64,000 bases of DNA, taken from Deinandra increscens subsp. villosa. Its lineage: Eukaryota; Streptophyta; Magnoliopsida; Asterales; Asteraceae. Under the pieces are notes generated by a model. That model had not been told where the DNA came from and searched no databases. It saw only the letters and a program-made list of their open reading frames with translations. Location of the stretch: assembly GCA_039602395.1 (NCBI GenBank), contig JBCNJP010000006.1, positions 49,405,787 to 49,469,786 of the forward strand, in the 5' to 3' direction. Below, piece by piece: positions 23,519-34,179 of the stretch. Both the position numbers and the translations under genes were made by a program. Every line of letters starts with the position of its first letter. The first letter of the stretch is position 1.

Positions 23519-25149
23519 TGATGTGTTCGGAACGTACCTAAAAACAACTATTGAACCTAGACCTAACCTAGACCTAGACACACCTAAATTTTACCGAAAC
23601 TACCTAAACTAGACCGAACCCTAAGGCAAGTGTACCTGTCGGATTATAGTAAAGCTAAGGCAAGAACGGAAATATCGAACCCTAGAGACACTCTATAGAC
23701 AAAATTAATCTAGGACCTAAGAAATGGAAATACTGAGAATTGAATTTGGGTTTTTGATTTGATGACTTAAATTAACTAACTTAACTAACAACTAACTAAC
23801 CGACGAACGCAGGAAACTTTAGAGAAATTCAGATGCGAAAGAGACACCACCTAAACCTAGACTCTTATTCAACAATCACAACTCACCTCGGTTCTAGCAA
23901 TCCTGATGGTGGTTAGTTCACATTTTAAGTCCTTCCTAACAGATAATCCTACGCTCGGACAAGAGTTCACCTTATGGGTACTTCCTACTTCAACTACACT
24001 TAACCATCTCTGAACCTAATCTCGGGTACCTTAAGCTAGCAGGAGCTACCACTAACCAACTATAAATGATTTCGAATAACAAGCCAGAAAACTAACCTAG
24101 GGAATTTCCTTTTGGGACAATTCGATCCTAAGCAATTAACCGACCCGACTACCCAATAGTTGTCACCCTTTTAAGTCTATTTAGCAAGCAGCACACGAGA
24201 TTCAAATAACTAATTATTAACTAACCCTATGACTACAATTAAGCAATCACATTAAATTGCTAGCATAACCTACAAGTTAACTACTTTACCCAAACCGGAA
24301 GACATCCGCAAGCAAAGCAAGGATAAATCGATAGCTAGAAATCTAAATCTGGTACACATATGCACCACCACAGAAAATTAATGGAATGGAAAAGATCATC
24401 ATACATCAATCAAATAGCTAGAACCGAATCAAAGTCATAAACATTAAACAATTGTCATAATGGTTTAGGTGGTGGCGAATTACTTAGCCAACCACCATGA
24501 TAAGGTCACAAACACAGAAAAATTCCAGAATTTGTAAACAAAACATGGTCTTGATCAAGCAATTACAAGAATTCAAAAGTAGGAAGAACCCGGTGAATGG
24601 TCTGATGATGATATTGGATTCCTGATTAATCTCCCTTTGATTCCAGCCCTTTCCTCCTCTGAAAATCACCTTTAGTCGCTCTGGAATTCGTCTGCCAGTC
24701 GAGAGATGTCGAATTTAAACCCTAAAGACGATTATATATCAATCAGGCTAAGTTTTCGGAAAACCACCCTCCAAGCGTATCGCTTGGAGGTCTCCAAGTT
24801 GTAGGCGATACGCCTATGGCTCACAAGCGACAAAATAGTCGGTCAAACCGACTTAAACTTCCCGTTGACCTTCCTGGTCCACGCGTATCGCGCGGAAGTT
24901 GTCAAGTCCGAAGCGATACGCCTGGGACAGCTTGTTCAGCACTTCTTCTTCTTTTCTTTTACTTCTTCCAACTTTCTCTCATGGCCTCGGGACTTTATTA
25001 GAAACCTAAAAAAACACAATAAACACATAAATAAAGACTCAAGGACCCAACTTAAACAAAAAGAACTAAAACTAAAGACAAACCGACTCAATTTGACTCA
25101 AATATATATATAAATGACTCTGAAAATAAGATGTGTTTGCAACACATCA
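23519..25149 (-). repeat. 5' LTR of element B
   Basis: 1631 bp, bounded by TGATGTGTTC and CAACACATCA. It lacks the 81-bp duplication of the other LTR. It carries hairpins at 24768-24790, 24802-24816 and 24878-24896 with the same core as the left LTR, plus a decayed fourth near 24910. Confidence 0.93.
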
Positions 25150-25475
25150 GCAGTCTTGGTCTTGAAATACACATTATAGAGGGAGTCGGCCAGGCCGTTA
25201 AGAACATAGTTCCTGCACAAAAAGTCTGAATATTCTCACGCTTGTACTGCGCTAAGACTTTGGGCATCAGCATCCCCTTCAATCTTTGGGGCACTCTCAG
25301 ACAAGAACCTCGCAAGGTTAAGAGTAGTCAGATAAAACAACATCTTTTGTTGTCATATCTTAAAGTTCAAACCATTGAACTTTACCGGTTTTTCAGCATG
25401 ATTCGCCATAGCATTGGGTAACGGCGCAATCACCGGAGTGGTCACAACAGAAGCGGTAGGACCAGCACTAACCAT
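25150..25475 (-). pseudogene. Copia A gag, N-terminal part
   Basis: From ATG 25475 on the minus strand: a short Ala/Val/Pro-rich lead, then EKPVKFNGLNF, QQKMLFYLTTLNLARFL and CRNYILNGLADSLYNVYF. The motifs are typical of copia gag (UBN2 family). It is frameshifted near 25260 and cut at 25150 by element B. It joins at 8736 with KELWESLERKYKTED. Confidence 0.82.
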
Positions 25476-25682
25476 CGGGGCAGTAACTTGAGTGAGTAGT
25501 CACTTAAGTAGTCATCCTGCGATTGCAGAAATGAAGATACAAATTATATTGAGACATAGAATTCAATAATTCTAATGTAATATTGTTCGTGAAACTATTA
25601 AGTGTTCGTAACCAAAGCAGAAGATTGTAACAATCTGTTTACAAATTCGAACAACTAACGTGTTTGAATCTGTGTTTAAGAC

Positions 25683-26346
25683 TTTATGCCACGGTACTGG
25701 AAAATAACTGCGAAGTTGTAAACAGAAATAATAATAATACAATTTTTATTGAATCAGAACAATATTACTACACTACAAAAAGGGGTAGAAGCTTTATAAC
25801 GAAATAAATGCGAAAAAAACCAGAAAATAAATAACAGAAGACGAAGCCAGAGCTCGTGTTGAACATGATTTCCTTAAAACAGATTTCGGTCTGTTTCCCG
25901 GGATACGGTGGCCAAAGCAACGTATTACCGGAGTTTTTACTTGCCTGAGATTGCAGAGAGAGTCGAGGTCGAGAAGAGGAGAATGTTTTTTTAGGTGTCG
26001 AGATGGAGTGCTGTCCAAGACAGCAATTAGTATTAAACGCGCATATCAGTTTCTAAAATAACTGATTGCGTATTAGCTGGGATGGAGTGTTCTCCAAGAT
26101 CAAATCATTTCCAAAAATAGCTAGTGGGAGGAGCAAAAACCCGGTCTGCGCGACCCCGACCGTTTTTGAGTCGCATTCCTGTCTCATTCACCTCTTAATC
26201 ACTTTGGACGTTTAATATCTCGTTAGAAAGCCCTTGTCCTAGGCTATTCAACCATATCAAATAACCCATCTAATTATTATATCTACATATAGATAATTAG
26301 GTCCAAAGTTAGAAAAAATTACATATTTTCCAATATTATTCCAAGA
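25683..26346 (-). repeat. 5' LTR of copia A
   Basis: 664 bp, homologous to 3521-4499 but lacking ~240 bp and most of the microsatellite. Both terminal dinucleotides have decayed (TT and GA instead of TG and CA), yet the adjacent AATTC duplication is intact. Confidence 0.85.
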
Positions 26347-26351
26347 AATTC

Positions 26352-26579
26352 ATCCCTGGTTTTCTAATTCGCTTACAGTTTTTCATCAGTAAATGTGTAT
26401 TTAGTTATTTGCATTTTGTGGGTTACTTGAAATCCATTTATCCTGCCCTGTTTTCATTCAATTCAATGTGATTGAGGATACATTGTCAACAGTTGTTGTC
26501 TTTAACCCTTGTGATTCATGAATCGGAACAATATTTTCTGGATTTTAGTTGTATGTTTCTTCAAAGTCAAGAATTGAAA
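26352..26579. other. Short spacer between copia A and the Mutator-like element
   Basis: AT-rich, no coding signal. It may be original DNA upstream of the resistance gene, now separated from it by the insertion at 26589-40461. Confidence 0.5.
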
Positions 26580-26588
26580 TTCTTGATA

Positions 26589-26832
26589 GAGTAAATTACT
26601 ATTTGCATCCCTGAGGTTTGGCCAGTTTTGCCACCTGTATCCGATTTTCAAATTATTAACAGATCATATCCTAACGTTTGCATTTTGTTGCCATCTGAGT
26701 CCCTCGGACTAACAAAGTTAAATTTTTCTGTTAAGTAGAAATGTATATTAGTAATTTTATACATCAGGGACTAGTTATGTAAATTTATAGAATTTTAAAA
26801 TAAGAGGACTATTTCTGTAATAACCTATAAAA
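26589..26832. repeat. Left TIR of the Mutator-like element
   Basis: Reverse complement of 40217-40461 with scattered substitutions. The longest shared run includes TTTTCAAATTATTAACAGAT. Confidence 0.9.
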
Positions 26833-26850
26833 AGATAAAAAATAAAAACT

Positions 26851-27227
26851 TGTTGGGCTATCATTTAAGGCATGAACATTAGATGTGGGCTTACTTCTTA
26901 ATGGGCTTGGTGTTCACGTTTGGAGCTTAGTGGGCCGGTCTTCATTGTGTTTATGATTGGGCTTAGGGTTTTGTAAAGGGTACTATATAAACCCTCATAG
27001 TTTATGATTAACTAGCTTTTTTATTACGATTTCAGCCTCACTCTTGTAATTCCGATCGGTTTTCAATAGCTCAAGAAAGTATTATTCATCATTCAAGATT
27101 TGATCTTTGTTGTTTATCACTTTATCAAATCTATATCTTCTACTTTCTTCTTGAATCAATCACTTACGAGGATTCCGCACTCGTTTGTAATATCAAAATC
27201 GTGGTTGGTAGATTTTTTGGACCTACA
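26851..27227 (+). repeat. 5' LTR of copia C
   Basis: TGTTGGGC...ACCTACA, 377 bp. ACTATATAAACC (~26971) is a likely TATA region of the retroelement promoter. Confidence 0.97.
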
Positions 27228-27229
27228 AT

Positions 27230-27241
27230 TGGTATCAGAGC
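27230..27241 (+). promoter_or_regulatory. Primer-binding site of copia C
   Basis: TGGTATCAGAGC, two bases after the 5' LTR; the initiator Met-tRNA type. Confidence 0.95.
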
Positions 27242-27335
27242 TAAGAATCACTGATTCGAGGTTCTCACGGTATTGGATTCAAGTGTTTTCTAAAAAAAAG
27301 GTTCGTTTTTTGGAGGATTTGCTGCTGTTCTTGAG

Positions 27336-27680
27336 GTTTACGACATTTTTCTGGGTTGTATTGGGTGTTTACAATTGCAAGTTCTTGAAGTTCTTCATCG
27401 GAAACGAGTTTACGAGTTCAAGCTGCGATTTTTAAGTGTTTACGATCCGGAAGTTAGTGTTTACGACATTTTCTGATCGGAATCGTGTGTTTAAGACTTT
27501 TCTTTGCCGGAATAATCTATCGTAATCGGTGTTTAAGATTTTCTCAGCCAGAATCGACGTTTACGATTAACTTTCATCGTAATCAGTGTTTACGACTTGA
27601 GTTTACGATCCGGAGTTATTTGTTATCGTAATCAGGTGTTTACGACTTGGCTGTGATCGTAATCAGGTGTTTACGATCGT
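27336..27680 (+). repeat. GTTTACGA motif array in the leader of copia C
   Basis: About eight GTTTACGA copies plus variants (GTTTAAGA, GTTTACAA), interleaved with ATCGTAATC. TCGTAA can pair with the following TTACGA, giving repeated small stem-loops. The copies end just before the gag ATG at 27738. Confidence 0.85.
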
Positions 27681-27737
27681 AATCTATCTCTTTGGACATT
27701 TGGACTTTAGATTTCAGTTTTTTCAAAAGCTTGCGTT

Positions 27738-28979
27738 ATGGATTTCGAACCAAGCATGTATCAAAAGTTGGATTTTGAGATTGGATCCATCACTCGTCCA
27801 CCAAGACTCACATCAGCGGATAATTTTCTGGAGTGGAAATATAGGTTTGAAAAGCACTTGAAGAGTGTTGATCTAAGACTATGGAGAGCAGTAATGCATG
27901 GGCCGTACACGCCTACACACGCAGAAGGAGTTAATGCGGGGAAGGCTAAAAAGGAAGACGAGTTTGATGATGATGATTGGGAAAGATGCAACAAAGCTGA
28001 AAGGGCATTTGCTATTATGACTATGGCTCTAACACCTGATATTGCACAAGGATTTAAGCACTGCAAGACTGCAAAGCAACTCTTGAATGCTTTGGTAGTT
28101 GCATATGAAGGAAATCCAGACATAAAAGCAAGTCGTAAGCAAATGCTGAAACAGAAATTCAATCTCTTTAACCACATTCAAGGAGAATCCTTTGAAGCAC
28201 AGGTGCAAAGGTTCGTGTCTTTGATGGCAGAAATGTCAAGCTACAATGTTGAACCAGATCAGGAAGATAAGAATCTGAAACTGCTGAATAGCTTGCCCAA
28301 ATCCTGGAATACCAACATCTCCATTATTAAGGACAACAACAAGCTGAGTGAGCTATCTCTTGATGAGATGATCAACAAACTGAAGTCAAAACTTATTGAT
28401 GACAAGCAGAGAGAATTGAACCATTTAAGCTCTCTTAATTTGGCGGGAAAGTTGAACCAAGCACTGTTCTCAGAAGAAATGGATTCTAAGCAAGATGGAA
28501 AGTCAACTGGGAGTGGACCGAGCTCTGTCACAAAGTCAACTGCTTTTGTGGCACAACCTCAATCAAGTGCAAGTGGAGGTGTCAACCCTGATGCTACAAC
28601 TGATCCCAACTTTGCCCTCGGAATGGGATTTATGAACAGCTATCATGCTCTTATGGCAGAAACCTTAGTGCCTACTGAGATGCCGTCGGGGGAGCTAAAC
28701 CAGATAAATCCTGAAAATCTAGAGATGTTAGATGTTTCTTGGCAGATGGCAATGGTTGTTTTCAGAGCAAAGAAGTTCATGGCAAAGACTGGGAGAAATG
28801 TGTGGAAAGACCAAGATAAGATCAGGATGGGGTTCGACAAGAGCAAGCTGAGGTGCTACAACTGTGACGAGTACGGGCATTTCGCAAGAGAGTGCACCAA
28901 GCCGAGGAGAGAAAGAACAGAAGAAAGGAAAGCAGGTTACAGCAAAGGAAAGGCAGAGTCAAGTGCTTTGGTTGTGTAG
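27738..28979 (+). CDS. Copia C gag (nucleocapsid precursor)
   Basis: 413 codons from the first ATG after the leader array. Residues ~15-230 form a UBN2-type copia gag (FLEWKYRFEKHL, KQLLNALVVAYEGN, LLNSLPKSWNTN). A CCHC zinc knuckle CYNCDEYGHFAREC lies near residue 373. Gag packages the element RNA into cytoplasmic virus-like particles. The frame ends at TAG 28977, and recognisable downstream sequence continues in the same frame. The stop may therefore be a mutation or part of gag/pol expression control. Confidence 0.88.
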   Translation: MDFEPSMYQKLDFEIGSITRPPRLTSADNFLEWKYRFEKHLKSVDLRLWRAVMHGPYTPTHAEGVNAGKAKKEDEFDDDDWERCNKAERAFAIMTMALTPDIAQGFKHCKTAKQLLNALVVAYEGNPDIKASRKQMLKQKFNLFNHIQGESFEAQVQRFVSLMAEMSSYNVEPDQEDKNLKLLNSLPKSWNTNISIIKDNNKLSELSLDEMINKLKSKLIDDKQRELNHLSSLNLAGKLNQALFSEEMDSKQDGKSTGSGPSSVTKSTAFVAQPQSSASGGVNPDATTDPNFALGMGFMNSYHALMAETLVPTEMPSGELNQINPENLEMLDVSWQMAMVVFRAKKFMAKTGRNVWKDQDKIRMGFDKSKLRCYNCDEYGHFARECTKPRRERTEERKAGYSKGKAESSALVV

Positions 28980-31004
28980 GAAGGAGGTGGATATGACTGG
29001 ACTCCTTAGTTAAAAGAGTTTAGCCTATCACATGCAATGATTGCTGCTATGGAAAGGGATGATGAGGAAGAGCATGCATTTGTTGTAACTGATGAGAAAC
29101 CTAAAGAGATTCCAATGGAAGACAAGGAAGCCTTTGCTGCTGAGGTTGATAACATCAAGGTATGTCCTGATCCCACTTGTGCTCGTATAATTCCTGGACT
29201 TAGGAAAATTTGTAAAAATTATCAGATAGAATTATTTGAGATAAAATGCGAGAGGAGTTCTTTTAAGGGTAGATGGCCAAAGAATGAGGAAAAGGTAAAA
29301 GCTCAGAAACTAGACATTGTGAAATATCAAAAACTTGCTACTGAGAAAACTCTGCTGTATGACAATGCTAAGTTAGAAATAGCTGAACTAAGTAAGCAGA
29401 TAGATGAACTTAAGCATAAGAACAATGAGTTGCAAGTAAAACTCGATATGAACCATATGAGAAGCAAGAGAATGCTAGAGGCCAGTAAGTCTTTGAACAC
29501 CTGCATAACTGATGTTAGAATGGGTAAGGACAAAGGTGGAATAGGAATTAGCTTCTCAGACAAAAACAAGAATGATATTCCTCAAGATAAGACTAGAGAC
29601 ATAATAGGAATAATCTTTGAGGAGGATCAGGTTGATAGATCTAAAACAGGAACACATGAGATAGGACCTCCCTTAGATAGTGTTCTAGTAGGAGTGACAC
29701 CTATGACTGATCAGTAATTTGAAGATGAGAAACACGTGATCTATGGGTTGGGTAATCAGAACGAAACAATGGCATCCACAAGTAAATCGGGTCCGTCTCA
29801 GGAGTCATTAAACAATAGTGTTGAACCTGCTGATGGCTTTGTTTCATGTGCAGATGAAGTAGGTATTGAAGATGTGTCTGGGGAGGATGCTGAATGTTTG
29901 AAAGTCAATGAATGTCATATGTCTAGTAGTTTAATGTCTGATTTACCCAAGGACGACGTTCTGGCATCTGTGTCAGAACTTAATACGTCCAAGTCAAAAC
30001 AATTAGTTGTATCTTTGTTATCAAAACATCTTTCTGATTCCAATGAAAAAGTTAATGGTTTTAAAATTCGCGTGCCCAACACTAAAGTTGGTCGTGAGAC
30101 TAAGCCCAAAGACTTTGTTGCTTATCCCCAGGTTGTGTCGACTTTCAATAGAACAAACAAGTCTAAATCAGAACAATTTTGTTTAATCACACAACCAGAA
30201 AAAGCCACAAAACATGTTATACACAAATGGGATGATAAGTCAGAGTGGAAGTCGTCTTACCCAAGACGTTCATACCTCTGTAGTCATGTCAATGGGCCTA
30301 GGCTTATGAACTGCTTTCAATGTGGAAAACCATGACACTTTGCTGCTAATTGTGTGAATAGACCATTTCAACCATACTATCCGCAAAACCCACGGACTAG
30401 TATGTTGGAGAAGATGATGACAGGAGAAAAACAAAAGCAGAAGCAATCAACTTTGTCTCAGGGGAAGCAGTATTTGGAACCAATGAAGACTCAACAGTCT
30501 AAGGTTTCAAACACAAAGGCACCAGTGACAAAGCCGGTTGTGGAAAAGTGGAATGTGGCCAAAACTCCAAAACCAACTTATGTATCTAAAGGAGTTTACA
30601 AAAGAAATGATAAGATAAAACCAGAATTTGTTGAGAAACAAGTGGATAAGGTCAAAAGAGTTAATAAACCTAATGGCAAAGCGAAGGTTAAGCAACAGTT
30701 TTTAAAACAAAAAGATGTCACTCAGACAAAACAACTAGTTTACACAAAACTGAAACTTGAGTGGACACTTGTTAAAAAACCATCTGGTAAAAAGGCCACA
30801 TCTTCGCAAAAGAAACCCGTGTCAGTCAAGAACTCATCAAATGTGTTTAAACCACAGAAAAACACCACCTGGAAACCAAAAGTCAACATTCAAAATGTGA
30901 ATGTACCTGAATCAAAGCCAGAAATGACCCTCCAATTAGTTAATTACATTGATTCCAAAGGTGTGCCCAGATCTGTTATGGCCTGGGTACATGAATCTCA
31001 CTGA
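28980..31004 (+). pseudogene. Copia C gag extension with coiled coil and second zinc knuckle
   Basis: Same frame as gag, broken by stops at 29007, 29715, 30333 and 31002. The first open block (29037-29717) has heptad-rich sequence (LEIAELSKQIDELKHKNNEL). Another (29736-30335) is Ser/Glu-rich and ends in CFQCGKP followed by TGA inside the second CCHC knuckle. The next (30354-31004) is Lys/Pro-rich. This architecture, long and coiled with a second knuckle before protease, is shared with the gag of element F at 53701-56937. Confidence 0.8.
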
Positions 31005-32467
31005 TCCTGATTTGTGTAGGGACAGCCAAGAAGATATATCAACAATCTCTGGTACGTTGATAGCGGTTGCTCCCGACATATGACCGGAGACTTATCCCTT
31101 TTGGAAGAAGTTCAAGACTTCAATGGCGGAGGAGTATCATTTGCAGGTGGTGTAGGTGGAAGAATAAGCAAGAAAGGAGTTGTGAGAAATAGAAGCTTGA
31201 CGTTCTCTGATGTTCACTATGTGGAAGAATTATCTCACAGCTTGCTCAGTGTCTCACAAATTTGTGATAGGGAATTTTCAGTCCTGTTCAACAGCAAGGA
31301 ATGCATCATACTCAAGCCAGGTGTCAAAATTCCAGAGGAGTGCATCTTAATGCGTACTCCAAGAAGAGGAAATTCTTATCAGCTCAATATGGGTCAACCT
31401 CCAACCTCAGAAAAAGCCTGTCTCATATCCAAACAAAATGAGAACTTAGCTCTATTATGGCATAAGCGTCTGGGGCATGCTAACATGAAGAATTTGACCA
31501 AGCTTGCAAAGGGAGAACATGTCAGAAAAATGCCTATCAAAGATTTCTCTACTGTAGAAAAATGTGTGGCTTGTGCGAAAGGGAAGCAACACAAGTTGCC
31601 ACACTGTCCGAAGATAGCAAATTCAGTGTCAGCCATATTACAACTTCTTCACATGGATTTATTTGGGCCAATGCAAGTGCAAAGCATCAGCAAATTCTCT
31701 TACTGTCTCGTGATTGTGGATGACTACTCACGATTCACGTGGGTCTTCTTTTTATCAAACAAGTATGAAACGCCGATCTTAGTGAAACAGTTTATCACGC
31801 TTATAGAGAATCAGCTGAACAACAAGGTCAAGGCTATTAGAATGGAGTAGCTGAGAGAAGAAACATGACACTCATTGAAGCAGCAAGAACAATGATGTGT
31901 GAAGCTAAAATGCCAATCTTCTTCTGGGCTGAAGCGGTCAATACGGCTTGTTACGTACAGAATCCTGTTCTTTTAAACAAGCGTCATGAGAAGACTCCGT
32001 ATGAGATTGTTTATAAAGAAAAGCTAACTGTGGGATGTTTCAAGACATTCGGGTGTACATGCACGGTTCTGATTCAGTCCGATGTGGGGAAATTCGAAGC
32101 TACGGCTGATGAGTGTTATTTTGTGCGTTATTCGAGAAATAGTGCTTATCGTGTCTACAACAAAACCACCAGTTTAATCATTGAGGCATTAAACGTAGAC
32201 TGGCTTGAAGACAATCCTACAGATGCAGGGAGTGGACCAGATTGGATTTTTGACTATGGGTCACTATTTGAAGGGTTAAGTTTTCAAATGTTTTCCATCA
32301 TTTGGGTGAGGAAGAAAACATTATTGCTCAATCATCTGAATCAAGACCTCATGTTGGAAAAGTTAGTGAGAAAGCACCAGATTCAGTTCCCACAAATATC
32401 AATGCAGATACACCGGGATCTTCGGGAACTCATGATGATTCAGAAAGTTCGCAAAACCAAGGTATGA
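31005..32467 (+). pseudogene. Copia C protease and integrase, catalytic core deleted
   Basis: Protease motif VDSGCSRHMTG near 31055-31090, preceded by three stops (31002, 31008, 31017). Integrase shows the HHCC-type LLWHKRLGHANMKNL...CVACAKGK and the first Asp (HMDLFGPM, ~31655). At ~31840 the sequence jumps from KAIR directly to NGVAERRNM. This removes roughly 30 codons that carry the second catalytic Asp, and shifts the frame. The integrase C-terminal half (31865-32300) is open in the new frame and then shifts again into the RT frame. Confidence 0.88.
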
Positions 32468-34179
32468 ATGATAATATTGTTAATTCTAACCTGCCTATTT
32501 TTGTTCCTGTGCCAGATGTTCAAGTATCAAGGATCAACAAAGACCATCCGATTAGCAGTATACTTGGGCCAGTTTCAGCAGGTGTTACCACTAGAAGCCG
32601 CACGGGAGACATTAATTTCTGTATGTATTCGTGCTTCATCTCCCAGATTGAGCCTCCTAATGTGATGGTTGCTCTCAGAGATCCAAGTTGGATTGAGGCC
32701 ATGCACAATGAATTGAATCAGTTTTCAAAGTTGGGAGTGTGGCGTCTAGTGAAAAGGCCAGAGAACAAGAAGGTTATACCCACACGTTGGTTATACAAGA
32801 AGAAGAAGGATGACACGGGTATAATTGTCAGAAACAAGGCAAGGTTGATTGTTCAGGGTCACAGACAAATTCATGGAATTGACTATGATGAGGTGTATGC
32901 ACCCGTGGCCAGATTGGAGGCTATCCGGATATTTCTTGCAGTTGCATCATATCTAAACTTCACAGTTCACCAGATGGATGTTAAGACGACATTTTTATAT
33001 GCAGAAATGAATGAGGAAGTATATGTGACTCAACCACCAGGATTCATAGATGAGGAGCATCCAGATCATGTGTATCTTCTGGATAAAGCTTTATATGGAC
33101 TACATCAAGCTCCACGCACGTGGTATGAGACACTATCAACTCATCTGGTGGAGAATGGATACTCAAGAGGAGTGGTTGATCAGACTCTTTTTAGGAAGAG
33201 GGTGAAGGATGACATCATCATGGTGCAGGTTTATGTAGATGACATCATCTACGGGTCAACAAACGAAGAATTATGCACTGAGTTTGAAGAAATAATGAGA
33301 AATAAATTTGAAATGAGTGATCAAGGAGAGATGAGCTTCTTCCTAGCCTTGCAAGTGAAACAGGATGAATCTGGGATTCTTATTCACCAAGCAAAATATG
33401 TGAATGAGATTCTAGAAAAATTCAAAATGCAAGATTCCAAGCCAATCTCAACTCCCATGGCGTCCCGACCTCTACTGACAGCAGATGCAGGTGGGGAGCC
33501 AGTGAGTGAATTCATGTATCGCTCGATGATTGGATCACTTATGTATTTGACAGCAAGCAGGCCAGATATTATGCATGCAGTGTGTCTGTGTGCCCGCTAT
33601 CAGGCTAATCCTAAACTTTCACATTTAATTGTTGTTAAACGTATCTTTAGGTATCTGAAGGGCAGGCCTAGGCTTGGACTTTGGTACCCAAAGAACACTG
33701 ATTTCCAATTGTTTGCATTTACTGACAGTGATTATGGAGGTAGTGATCTTGACAGGAAATCAACAACTGGTGGATGTCAGTATCTGGGAGACAGACTCAT
33801 TTCTTGGCAGAGCAAAAAGCAGCATACCATCTCAAAGTCAACTGCAGAAGCTGAATATGTGGCAGCATCCGCTGGATGCTCACAGGTAGTATGGATACAA
33901 AATCAGCTCACTGACTACGGTATGGAATTCGTTAACACTCCTATCTTTTGTGATAACGCTGCTGCTCTAGAAATTGTGAAAAACCCCGTTCATCATTCAA
34001 AAACAAAGCACATAGACATCAAGGTACATTTTATTCGTGATTGTTATGATCGGGAGTTAATTCAGCTCCAACAGGTGAGCACAGACCAGAATGTGTCTGA
34101 TATATTCACAAAACCCCTACCTCGTCCCAATTTTGAAATGTGTGTCGAAGGCCTAAGGATGATTGCCTTCGAGGAATGA
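32302..34179 (+). CDS. Copia C reverse transcriptase and RNase H (open part of pol)
   Basis: 625 open codons. RT: TRWLYKKKKDDTG, KARLIVQGHRQ, HQMDVKTTFL, LYGLHQAPRTWY and the active site VYVDDIIYG. RNase H: FAFTDSDYGGSDLD, STAEAEYVAAS and CDNAAALEIVKNPVHHSKTKHI, ending with DIFTKPLPRPNFE. All catalytic signatures are present, in contrast to the broken upstream parts. Codon 1 is only the first ATG in this frame; in the ancestral element this was the C-terminal part of one polyprotein. Confidence 0.92.
   Translation: MGEEENIIAQSSESRPHVGKVSEKAPDSVPTNINADTPGSSGTHDDSESSQNQGMNDNIVNSNLPIFVPVPDVQVSRINKDHPISSILGPVSAGVTTRSRTGDINFCMYSCFISQIEPPNVMVALRDPSWIEAMHNELNQFSKLGVWRLVKRPENKKVIPTRWLYKKKKDDTGIIVRNKARLIVQGHRQIHGIDYDEVYAPVARLEAIRIFLAVASYLNFTVHQMDVKTTFLYAEMNEEVYVTQPPGFIDEEHPDHVYLLDKALYGLHQAPRTWYETLSTHLVENGYSRGVVDQTLFRKRVKDDIIMVQVYVDDIIYGSTNEELCTEFEEIMRNKFEMSDQGEMSFFLALQVKQDESGILIHQAKYVNEILEKFKMQDSKPISTPMASRPLLTADAGGEPVSEFMYRSMIGSLMYLTASRPDIMHAVCLCARYQANPKLSHLIVVKRIFRYLKGRPRLGLWYPKNTDFQLFAFTDSDYGGSDLDRKSTTGGCQYLGDRLISWQSKKQHTISKSTAEAEYVAASAGCSQVVWIQNQLTDYGMEFVNTPIFCDNAAALEIVKNPVHHSKTKHIDIKVHFIRDCYDRELIQLQQVSTDQNVSDIFTKPLPRPNFEMCVEGLRMIAFEE

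Larger units (their letters stand above)
8737..25149 (-). mobile_element. Athila-like Ty3/gypsy element B, lacking RT and integrase
   Basis: LTRs at 8737-10455 and 23519-25149 both start TG and end CA, and the 5-bp duplication GCAGT flanks the whole (8732-8736 and 25150-25154). Gag and protease read on the minus strand, so the 5' LTR is on the right. A primer-binding-site-like TGGCGCCGTTGCCGGAG adjoins it. A G-rich tract (GTGTGGGGATG on the minus strand) adjoins the 3' LTR. Gag and protease match the Athila/Tat group, but no RT, RNase H or integrase remains between protease and 3' LTR, which makes this a non-autonomous derivative. It sits in copia A gag and was later hit by copia C1. Confidence 0.9.
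3521..26346 (-). mobile_element. Ty1/copia retrotransposon A (outermost of a three-level nest)
   Basis: Related terminal repeats lie at 3521-4499 and 25683-26346. The 5-bp duplication AATTC sits immediately outside both ends (3516-3520 and 26347-26351). Coding runs on the minus strand in the order gag, protease, integrase, RT, RNase H, which is the copia order. Element B is inserted at 8736/25150 inside gag. A is the oldest member of the nest: its LTRs differ by a large indel and its pol has several frameshifts and stops. A purine-rich tract (TGGGGGAT on the minus strand, ~4500-4508) abuts the 3' LTR. No canonical TGGTATCAGAGC primer site is visible beside the 5' LTR. The polyprotein recalls Ivana/Oryco-type copia, tentatively. 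Confidence 0.9.
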
